Source: Methylovirgula sp. (lineage in GTDB: Bacteria > Pseudomonadota > Alphaproteobacteria > Rhizobiales > Beijerinckiaceae). Taken from it: a stretch of 6,327 nucleotides of DNA. Positions within the stretch are counted from its first letter, which is position 1, and every line of letters begins with the position of its first letter. The stretch is taken from contig JANXSV010000187.1 in the NCBI GenBank assembly GCA_025356505.1, positions 1 through 6,327 on the forward strand, written 5' to 3'. The notes under the pieces are model-generated. The model worked only from the letters and a program-made list of their open reading frames with translations. It was not told the origin of the DNA and ran no database searches. The position numbers were made by a program, and so were the translations under genes. This document shows, piece by piece, positions 1 through 4,880 of this stretch.

Positions 1-95
1 TGGGAATGGCCGGGCTTGAGCAGCACGTCGTCAAAAGCCAGCGCCTCTGTAAATGTAGGCCTAAGGATTTTGCTTGATGAATATGGGACAGACAT
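1..95 (-). CDS. guaB: IMP dehydrogenase, N-terminal fragment (cut by window edge)
   Basis: Reading the minus strand from the ATG at 95-93 gives 31 codons, starting MSVPYSSSKIL and continuing to the window edge. Residues 17-31 read EALAFDDVLLKPGHS, which matches the conserved N-terminal signature of IMP dehydrogenase (EALTFDDVLL.P..S). The family oxidises IMP to XMP with NAD+, the committed cytosolic step of GMP synthesis. The start is supported by an AGGAG Shine-Dalgarno sequence with six bases between it and the ATG. Full-length bacterial enzymes are about 490-500 residues, so over 90% of the gene, including the catalytic cysteine loop and the CBS domains, lies outside the window. The first 16 residues are not recognisably conserved, as is usual for this family. 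The call rests on a short but very characteristic motif. Confidence 0.85.
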   Translation of the reverse strand, partial: MSVPYSSSKILRPTFTEALAFDDVLLKPGHS

Positions 96-142
96 TGCCT
101 ACTCCTGACGGGCGCCGTTGGGCCCGGGAAAATTTCTGACAT

Positions 143-163
143 GCGGGCACTTGTGCCGTCCGC
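143..163 (-). other. hairpin in the guaB leader
   Basis: GCGG (143-146) can pair with CCGC (160-163), and GCAC (147-150) with GTGC (153-156), with a three-base bulge at 157-159 and a two-base apical loop that would probably open to four. It lies between the candidate promoter and the guaB start. No T-run follows on the minus strand, so it does not look like an intrinsic terminator. Whether it forms in RNA or has a role is unknown. Confidence 0.35.
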
Positions 164-183
164 TTGCCTAGAGTTGGCATTGG

Positions 184-211
184 CACATAGCATGGGCGGG
201 CGTCATGTCAA
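184..211 (-). promoter_or_regulatory. candidate sigma-70-type promoter for guaB
   Basis: On the minus strand a perfect TTGACA (-35, 211-206) is followed after 16 bases by TATGTG (189-184). It lies about 90 bases upstream of the guaB start, so transcription would begin near 177 and give a leader of roughly 80 bases. The -10 box is imperfect. A second TTTTGACA occurs 33 bases further upstream (246-239) without a good -10. The call is by inspection only. Confidence 0.4.
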
Positions 212-274
212 AAGACAAACGCTTGTGCGCGGCATTTTGTCAAAATACCTGAGATCGCGGAAGGTGAGGAAGCG

Positions 275-865
275 TTAGTGCGACGACGGCAGCTTGCTGC
301 CATCGAGCAGGCGAACTTCCGAGGCCATGAGGCCGTTTTTGCCATCCCCGAAACGCACGAGAACACCGTCGCCGGGCTTGAGTTCTGCGATGCCAAACTT
401 ACGCAGCGTTTCCATGTGGATAAACACGTCTTCGGTGCCTTCGCCGCGGGTGACAAAGCCGAAACCCTTGGTGCGGTTAAACCACTTTACGACCGCTATT
501 TCAAAACCGCCGGTGGGAACAACCTGAACATGGGTGCGAGGGGCCTGCGTCAGGGAAGGATGAATGGCTGTCGACTCGTCTATCGAAATCACCCGGAATA
601 CCTGATAGCCCTTGTGGCGCTGATGCACCTCACAAACGATGCGCGCACCCTCTGCAACGCTCTGAAAGCCATCCCGGCGCACGATGGTCACGTGGAGCAG
701 AACATCGGCCATCCCCGGAGTGTCCGGCACGATAAAGCCATAGCCTTTGGAAACATCGAACCACTTGATGCGCCCCGAAATTTCGATCAGAGCGAGACTG
801 TCGGATTCGCCCGAGCCGGGTTGCAGGCCTGCAACCACATCACTTGTCGTATCCTTGCCGCCCAA
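275..865 (-). CDS. double cold-shock-domain protein
   Basis: This 196-residue protein has two cold-shock (OB-fold) domains, which bind single-stranded nucleic acid and act in the cytosol, typically as RNA chaperones. Domain 1 spans about residues 28-95, with RNP1-like KGYGFI at 40-45 and RNP2-like DVLLHV at 54-59. Domain 2 spans about 121-188, with KGFGFV at 133-138 and DVFIHM at 146-151. A linker of about 25 residues joins them. Two-domain proteins of this length are typical of Hyphomicrobiales, unlike the roughly 70-residue single-domain CspA type. The start is the TTG at 865-863, preceded by GGGGG with six bases between, a weak G.U-tolerant Shine-Dalgarno. No in-frame ATG or GTG lies between it and the upstream stop at 938-940. 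The GTG at codon 10 is the alternative and would leave both domains intact. The gene follows the dehydrogenase gene on the same strand after 149 bases and precedes guaB by 179 bases. I see no clear terminator after it. Confidence 0.9.
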   Translation of the reverse strand: MGGKDTTSDVVAGLQPGSGESDSLALIEISGRIKWFDVSKGYGFIVPDTPGMADVLLHVTIVRRDGFQSVAEGARIVCEVHQRHKGYQVFRVISIDESTAIHPSLTQAPRTHVQVVPTGGFEIAVVKWFNRTKGFGFVTRGEGTEDVFIHMETLRKFGIAELKPGDGVLVRFGDGKNGLMASEVRLLDGSKLPSSH

Positions 866-937
866 TTGTAACCCCCAACCCGTACACTTTTTCGAATCAC
901 TACTTGCGTTGAGAGGTAAGATATCATTCCCGCACCG

Positions 938-959
938 TCATAAAATATGAATTTTTCAT
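938..959. repeat. two overlapping AT-rich inverted repeats upstream of the cold-shock gene
   Basis: TCATA-AAA-TATGA (938-950) and ATGAA-TTT-TTCAT (947-959) are both perfect 5-3-5 inverted repeats, and they share the arm at 947-950. Only one could form at a time as a stem-loop. They lie 73-94 bases upstream of the TTG start of the cold-shock gene. The minus-strand TATTTT at 947-942 could act as a -10 box, but I see no good -35. The rest of the 866-1014 gap shows no gene. The site could be a paired operator, an AT-rich promoter element, or part of the 5' leader. Confidence 0.45.
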
Positions 960-1014
960 CAACACACATCTATTCACGCCAAATCCAGTATCCACTCAAA
1001 ACCCGGGTGAATTT

Positions 1015-2508
1015 TTACAAGCGGGCTGTCACCGCCTTTGTCCGCAGATAGGCTTTCACGCCGTCAAGGCCTTTCTCGCGCCCGAAACCGGAATTTCGGT
1101 TGCCGCCAAAGGGCACCTCAATTCCGCCAGCATAATATTCGTTGATATAGACCTGACCGGCATCGACATCGCGGGCGAAGCGCAGCGCTTTTGTGACATC
1201 TTTGGTGTAAATTCCGGCTGCGAGAGCGAATTGCGTGCAGTTTGCCGCTTCAACCGCTTCTTCATAGGAATCGACAACCTGAACGACCATGACAGGGCCA
1301 AAAATCTCCTCTTGGACGAGGCGATCATTCAGGCCCACATCGTCGATGATTGTGGGTTCGAAAAACCAGCCTTTTCCCGTCTGCGGGTCATGCACCGAGG
1401 ATCCGCCAGCGGCAATCGACAGTCCGCGGGCCTTGGCATCATTGACATTGGCTTCGATGCGGCCGAGCTGCAAAAGTGAGTTCACGGCGCCAATATCGAG
1501 ATTGCGCAATCCATGCCCTACCCGCAAGGATTTGGAGGCTTTGGCGAATTTTTCGACCATTTCAGCATGGACTTTACGCTCAACAATAAGGCGCGAGCCC
1601 GCAGAGCAGACCTGACCGGCGTTTGAGTAAATGGCCCAGCGCGCGCCCTCAACCGCGGCGTCAATATCGGCATCGTTGAGCACAACCATGGGTGATTTGC
1701 CGCCAAGTTCGAGAGTGACGCTTGCAACATGGTCGGCAGCACTTTTCATCGTGGCGATGCCTGTGGGCACAGAGCCGGTGAATGTGATGTGCCGCACCAG
1801 CGGGTGAGCCACCAGCGCTGCTCCGGCTTCAGGACCTGTGCCGGTGATAATGTTGCAGACGCCGTCCGGCAGTCCGGCTTCAGTCAAAAGCGCTGCAATC
1901 ATCAAGGCTGTCATCGGTGTGGTTTCAGCCGGTTTGCAGACCACGGTACAACCGGCGGCGAGCGCCGGGGCTATGCCGCGCACGATGGTTGAAGTCGGGT
2001 AATTCCAAGGGATGATATGGGCTGTCACGCCGACCGGCTCTGCTATCGTATAAGACAGATAGTCCAGCCCGAGCGGTATGGTGCTGCCTTGCAGCTTATC
2101 CGCAAGACCGCCATAATATTCGAACATGCGGGCCGACGCCAAAACATCCCACTGCGCTTCGTTGAGTGTTTTGCCGGAATCGAGCGTTTCGGCCACAGAA
2201 AGGCGGGCAAGATCGCGGCGCATCAATGCGCCCATGCGGCATAGAATGGCGCTGCGCTCGGCCGGTTTGGTGATGCGCCACGCGCCCATCAGCGCTTTAT
2301 GCGATGACTGCACGGCGCGATTGACGTCTTCGGCATTTGCAAGATCGAACTGGGCGAAGGCGCGCCCCGAACCCGGGTCAAAGGTTTCCATGCGGTTTCC
2401 CGACGCGGCTTTGACCGGCTTGCCATCAATGAACAGGTGCTGAGGTAGACCAGTCAGAGTTCCGGATTTCAAAACATCCTGGGCGAGTTGCGTGATGCCG
2501 TCACTCAT
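1015..2508 (-). CDS. NAD(P)-dependent aldehyde dehydrogenase
   Basis: This complete 497-residue member of the aldehyde dehydrogenase superfamily has the usual length for the family, which oxidises an aldehyde to its carboxylic acid in the cytosol using NAD+ or NADP+. Visible motifs are PWN at 167-169 (Asn169 oxyanion hole), KPAE at 192-195 (cofactor binding), FTGSVPTG at 243-250 (Rossmann glycine loop), LELGGKSP at 266-273 (general base Glu267), GQVCSAGSR at 298-306 (nucleophile Cys301) and EIFGP at 401-405 (cofactor ribose contact). All key residues are present, so it should be active. The C-terminal PFGG-N-R-N-SGFGRE segment (467-478) has Arg-Asn where many relatives have Lys plus a small residue. 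Overall it resembles betaine-aldehyde and gamma-aminobutyraldehyde-type dehydrogenases, but the substrate cannot be fixed. The ATG at 2508-2506 has a GGAG Shine-Dalgarno with seven bases between. The gene is divergent from the GlxA-family regulator at 2708, its most likely controller. No clear intrinsic terminator follows it. Confidence 0.93.
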   Translation of the reverse strand: MSDGITQLAQDVLKSGTLTGLPQHLFIDGKPVKAASGNRMETFDPGSGRAFAQFDLANAEDVNRAVQSSHKALMGAWRITKPAERSAILCRMGALMRRDLARLSVAETLDSGKTLNEAQWDVLASARMFEYYGGLADKLQGSTIPLGLDYLSYTIAEPVGVTAHIIPWNYPTSTIVRGIAPALAAGCTVVCKPAETTPMTALMIAALLTEAGLPDGVCNIITGTGPEAGAALVAHPLVRHITFTGSVPTGIATMKSAADHVASVTLELGGKSPMVVLNDADIDAAVEGARWAIYSNAGQVCSAGSRLIVERKVHAEMVEKFAKASKSLRVGHGLRNLDIGAVNSLLQLGRIEANVNDAKARGLSIAAGGSSVHDPQTGKGWFFEPTIIDDVGLNDRLVQEEIFGPVMVVQVVDSYEEAVEAANCTQFALAAGIYTKDVTKALRFARDVDAGQVYINEYYAGGIEVPFGGNRNSGFGREKGLDGVKAYLRTKAVTARL

Positions 2509-2579
2509 GAGATTGCTCCATTTCTGGGGATGCCGCTTCGGGGTTCGCGCGTCACAAAGCAGCTGAAGTATTCAGAAAT

Positions 2580-2599
2580 CTTGTGCCACCGCGCACGAG
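2580..2599. promoter_or_regulatory. 20-bp dyad in the divergent intergenic region, candidate operator
   Basis: CTTGTGC (2580-2586) and GCACGAG (2593-2599) form an inverted repeat with one mismatch in seven and a six-base centre. It sits within the 199-bp gap between the dehydrogenase start (2508) and the regulator start (2708), about 70 bases upstream of the dehydrogenase. GTGCCAC within it recurs directly at 2662-2668. This is a reasonable place for the neighbouring AraC-type regulator to bind, although such regulators more often use direct repeats. I could not identify a convincing -35/-10 pair for either divergent gene in this gap. Confidence 0.35.
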
Positions 2600-2707
2600 C
2601 AATGAAACGAATGATTTTTGCGCATCGCCATCAGTTTTTTGTAGCTTCCCATTCTAGGGACGTGCCACGCATAGTGAAAATCAAGCGCAAGAAGGTCGCA
2701 GCCGCCG

Positions 2708-3709
2708 ATGTTTCACCCTAAAGCCGGGCCTGATCCCCTCGTTGTCGGCATTTTGCTGGTGCCCCGTTTCACTATGATGGCGTTGTTCTCGTTGATAGAA
2801 CCTATGCGGATCGCCAATCGTCTCGCCGGGAAAACCTTGTTTGAATGGCATGCCTATTCGCTTGACGGCGCGCCGGTCACTGCTTCAAACGGCATGGCGA
2901 TCATGACCGAGGCGGCGCTTGAGGCTGTTGATTCCATCCCGACCCTGATCATTTGCGCCGGTTTCGAGCCCCAGAGGGTGGAGACAAAGCCACTATTCAG
3001 TCAATTGCGCCGCCTGACGCGCAAAGGAACCTCGCTGGGCGCGGTTGATCTTGGCACACACATCCTTGCCGCTGCGGAACTGCTCGATCCCGGCCGGGTG
3101 ACCATGCATTGGGAAGCTGTGCCGGCTTTCCGCGAGGATTTCCCGAATATCGAAGTTTCGGACGAGCTTTTCGAGATTCACGGCAAGACCTTCACCTGCG
3201 CCGGAGGTACAGCGGCCATTGACATGATGCTGTACCTGATCACGCTCCGCCATAGCCACAAATTGGCCGCTGACGTCTCCGAGCAGCTCATTCATGACCG
3301 TATCCGCTCGTCGAACAATCAGCAGCGGATGCAGGTTCCGGCACGACTGGGCTTTGCCAACCCGCGTCTTGAAAAAGTGGTCAAAGCCATGGAGGCTCAT
3401 CTGGAGGACCCGCTGACGACGGTCGATCTGGTTCAGATTTCAGGTGTCTCAGGACGGCAGTTGGAGCGGCTGTTTCAAAAATATTTGTCCGAGACGCCGA
3501 CCAATCACTATCTGAAGTTACGCCTATGGCGCGCGAGGCATCTGTTACGCCAGACAAGCATGAGCGTGATGGAGATAGGGATTGCTACCGGGTTTGGCTC
3601 CGCATCTAGCTTATCGCGCGCCTATCGCAGCCTTTTTGGACGTTCGCCGCGACAGGACCGGAGCGAAATCTCCGCGCAGCCCCGTGTTCTAATAAAAAGC
3701 GAGGCCTGA
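2708..3709 (+). CDS. GlxA-family AraC-type transcriptional regulator (DJ-1/PfpI-like sensor domain)
   Basis: This 333-residue protein has two parts. Residues about 11-180 form a DJ-1/PfpI (class I glutamine amidotransferase-like) domain, here expected to be a ligand sensor. The nucleophile-elbow segment GAVDLGTHILA (111-121) has Asp114 where active DJ-1 enzymes have Cys, so it is probably non-catalytic; HWE follows at 134-136. Residues about 220-315 form an AraC-type DNA-binding domain with two helix-turn-helix units, around 237-260 and 286-309 (FGSASSLSRAYRSLFGRSP). This architecture is shared with GbdR, CdhR and ArgR of Pseudomonas, which activate glycine-betaine, carnitine and arginine genes; which ligand applies here is unknown. 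The ATG at 2708 is the first start after an in-frame stop at 2675-2677. GAAGG lies 12 bases upstream, a rather long spacing. The stop overlaps the transporter start as TGATG, so the two are probably co-transcribed and translationally coupled. It is divergent from the dehydrogenase gene, which it may control. Confidence 0.92.
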   Translation: MFHPKAGPDPLVVGILLVPRFTMMALFSLIEPMRIANRLAGKTLFEWHAYSLDGAPVTASNGMAIMTEAALEAVDSIPTLIICAGFEPQRVETKPLFSQLRRLTRKGTSLGAVDLGTHILAAAELLDPGRVTMHWEAVPAFREDFPNIEVSDELFEIHGKTFTCAGGTAAIDMMLYLITLRHSHKLAADVSEQLIHDRIRSSNNQQRMQVPARLGFANPRLEKVVKAMEAHLEDPLTTVDLVQISGVSGRQLERLFQKYLSETPTNHYLKLRLWRARHLLRQTSMSVMEIGIATGFGSASSLSRAYRSLFGRSPRQDRSEISAQPRVLIKSEA

Positions 3710-4602
3710 TGGCTCAGCCGCAAGAGGGAGCGGCGGCAGCCGAACAGTCCGCGCGCGGCGTTTGGCTTGTTTTGTTGGCGGCCCTGCTGTGGAGTTTTTC
3801 CGGCGTGCTGATACGGATGCTGCATATGGACATATGGAGCATTCAGCTCTGGCGCAGCATTACCACGTTCGTTGTTTTTGTGCCGATCCTGTATTTTGTG
3901 CACGGACCAAACCCCTGGAAAGCAGTCAAGGCCGTAGGTTGGATTGACATCCTCTGTGCTGCGCTCGGGTCTGTCGCAATGTTTTCGTTTGTAAGTGCGG
4001 TGGCACTCACCACTGTGGCAGACGTTCTTGTGGTCTATGCGACCCTCCCATTTCTGGCGGCCTTGTTTGGCTGGCTGATTTCCCGTGAAAAGGTGAGCGG
4101 CAGAACCCTGACGGCTAGCCTTTTCGCGCTTACCGGAGTGTTGATCATGGTGTCGGGCGCGGCTGGCAAAGGGCGATTGCTCGGCGATATGCTCTCCTTG
4201 AGCATGACGATCACATTTGGGCTGCAACTTGTGATTTTGCGCAAATATCAAGGCCGCTCCATCGTTGTCATCAATATGATGTCCATTGTGGCCAACGTGG
4301 TCGTCTGCCTTTGTTTTGCACCGCTCAGCGTGCCCGGAGCAACCGATCTAGTTGTGGTTACAGCGCTGGGCGCCCTCACAATTGGCTTGGGAATGATGCT
4401 TTTCAACCTTGGTGCGCGCCTCATTCCATCTGCAAAAGCCAGCCTGATCGGCCTTATCGAAGTCGTGCTCGGGCCGCTTTGGGTTTGGCTGCTGTTTGCG
4501 GAAAATCCCGGCAGCTACGCCATGGTTGGCGGCGTATTGGTTTTGGCGGCAGTCGCTTGGCAGATTGCCGGCGAAATCTCTCATAAAAAAGGCATGGCCT
4601 AA
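3709..4602 (+). CDS. EamA/DMT-family membrane transporter
   Basis: This 297-residue inner-membrane protein has about ten predicted hydrophobic helices (roughly 17-38, 43-64, 75-97, 101-122, 131-149, 155-175, 184-205, 211-232, 242-262, 267-289). They form two repeats of five, the normal arrangement for two EamA domains of the drug/metabolite transporter superfamily. The N-terminal LLAALLWSFSGVLIR and the second-half PSAKASLIGLIEVVLGPLWVWLLFAE (given here only by its ends, P240 and E265) fit the family, with the conserved Glu251 and Pro256 region of the ninth helix. Members commonly export amino acids or other metabolites; some import. Substrate and direction cannot be read from sequence. The ATG shares its A with the regulator's TGA stop, and GCGAGG lies four bases upstream as a ribosome-binding site, so translation is probably coupled. 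The pairing with a small-molecule-sensing regulator suggests it transports that ligand or a related metabolite. Confidence 0.9.
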   Translation: MAQPQEGAAAAEQSARGVWLVLLAALLWSFSGVLIRMLHMDIWSIQLWRSITTFVVFVPILYFVHGPNPWKAVKAVGWIDILCAALGSVAMFSFVSAVALTTVADVLVVYATLPFLAALFGWLISREKVSGRTLTASLFALTGVLIMVSGAAGKGRLLGDMLSLSMTITFGLQLVILRKYQGRSIVVINMMSIVANVVVCLCFAPLSVPGATDLVVVTALGALTIGLGMMLFNLGARLIPSAKASLIGLIEVVLGPLWVWLLFAENPGSYAMVGGVLVLAAVAWQIAGEISHKKGMA

Positions 4603-4611
4603 CGTCATTCT

Positions 4612-4630
4612 GCGGCGCATGCGTCGTTTT
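4612..4630 (+). terminator. weak intrinsic terminator-like hairpin after the transporter gene
   Basis: CGGCGC (4613-4618) can pair with GCGTCG (4621-4626) with one G.T pair. The two-base loop would probably open to CATG. TTTT follows at 4627-4630. It lies ten bases after the transporter stop codon, a normal place for a terminator, but the stem is short and the T-run brief, so termination may be partial. Confidence 0.4.
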
Positions 4631-4659
4631 GTATGCTTGACTGGTCGATTGATGCACAT

Positions 4660-4687
4660 TTGTGACATTTTAAAACATGTCTAAATT
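4660..4687 (+). promoter_or_regulatory. candidate promoter for the ABC solute-binding protein gene
   Basis: TTGTGA (4660-4665) and TAAATT (4682-4687) are separated by 16 bases, a fair sigma-70-like pair. Transcription would start near 4694 and give a leader of about 185 bases before the ATG at 4881. A better -35 (TTGACA, 4741-4746) lies downstream but has no -10 at the right distance. The call is by inspection. Confidence 0.35.
4664..4681. promoter_or_regulatory. inverted repeat within the candidate promoter, possible operator
   Basis: GACAT (4664-4668) and ATGTC (4677-4681) are perfect inverted arms around an eight-base AT-rich centre containing TTTTAAAA. A smaller dyad, CACA-TT-TGTG (4655-4664), abuts it. 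The larger repeat fills the spacer between the candidate -35 and -10 boxes, where a bound repressor would block polymerase. No specific regulator can be named. Confidence 0.35.
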
Positions 4688-4798
4688 GAGGCAGGGCGGA
4701 TGAGGCCGATATTGAGCGGCGCGACCGGGGTAGAATCAGTTTGACAGACAGACCTTTTTGCGACGACCATGGGCACAGTCTGCGGGCCAACACCCTGA

Positions 4799-4832
4799 GG
4801 CACTGAGGGCGCGGCTTTCGCGCTTTAATGCC
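4799..4832 (+). other. stem-loop in the leader of the solute-binding protein gene
   Basis: AGGGCGCG (4806-4813) pairs with CGCGCTTT (4819-4826), using two G.U pairs, around a five-base loop. GGCA (4799-4802) pairs with TGCC (4829-4832) to form an outer stem across a small internal loop. The TGCC arm can alternatively pair with GGCA at 4843-4846, with a ten-base loop, so the two outer pairings exclude each other. The structure lies 49-82 bases upstream of the start codon. A regulatory function is only inferred. Confidence 0.35.
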
Positions 4833-4869
4833 AAGAGGTTTAGGCACTCGCATACATTTGATGAAGTAG
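4828..4869 (+). other. possible 13-codon upstream reading frame
   Basis: ATG at 4828 opens a 13-codon frame (MPRGLGTRIHLMK) that ends with TAG at 4867-4869, 11 bases before the solute-binding protein's ATG and just at its Shine-Dalgarno. It has no evident ribosome-binding site of its own, and its start overlaps the leader stem-loop. It may be chance; it is recorded because its stop falls where ribosome passage could affect the downstream start. Confidence 0.15.
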
Positions 4870-4880
4870 GGGAGATTTTT

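Noticed and set aside
278..871. Long plus-strand open frame of 197 codons over the cold-shock gene
   Set aside because: It is the antisense shadow of the double cold-shock-domain gene; its product matches no family I recognise, while the minus-strand product has two clear RNP motif sets.
991..1016. Hairpin CACTC/GGGTG followed by a T-run near the end of the dehydrogenase gene
   Set aside because: The T-run follows only on the plus strand, where no gene ends; on the minus strand, where the dehydrogenase ends, no T-run follows the stem.
2571..2588. Minus-strand TGGCAC at 2588-2583, resembling the -24 box of a sigma-54 promoter
   Set aside because: The -12 GC element is absent at the required distance (TTCTG is found instead of TTGCA/T). 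The second TGGCAC at 2667-2662 also lacks it.
2488..2721. 77-codon plus-strand frame spanning the divergent intergenic region
   Set aside because: It begins inside the dehydrogenase gene, overlaps the regulator start, has no ribosome-binding site and gives a basic, unrecognisable peptide. It is probably chance.
3622..4251. 209-codon minus-strand frame opposite the regulator/transporter junction
   Set aside because: Its composition is rich in His, Gln and Arg, and it is antisense to ten clear transmembrane helices, so it is a shadow frame.
4741..4770. Perfect TTGACA at 4741-4746 as a promoter for the solute-binding protein gene
   Set aside because: The hexamer 17 bases downstream is CGACCA, which is not a plausible -10 box.
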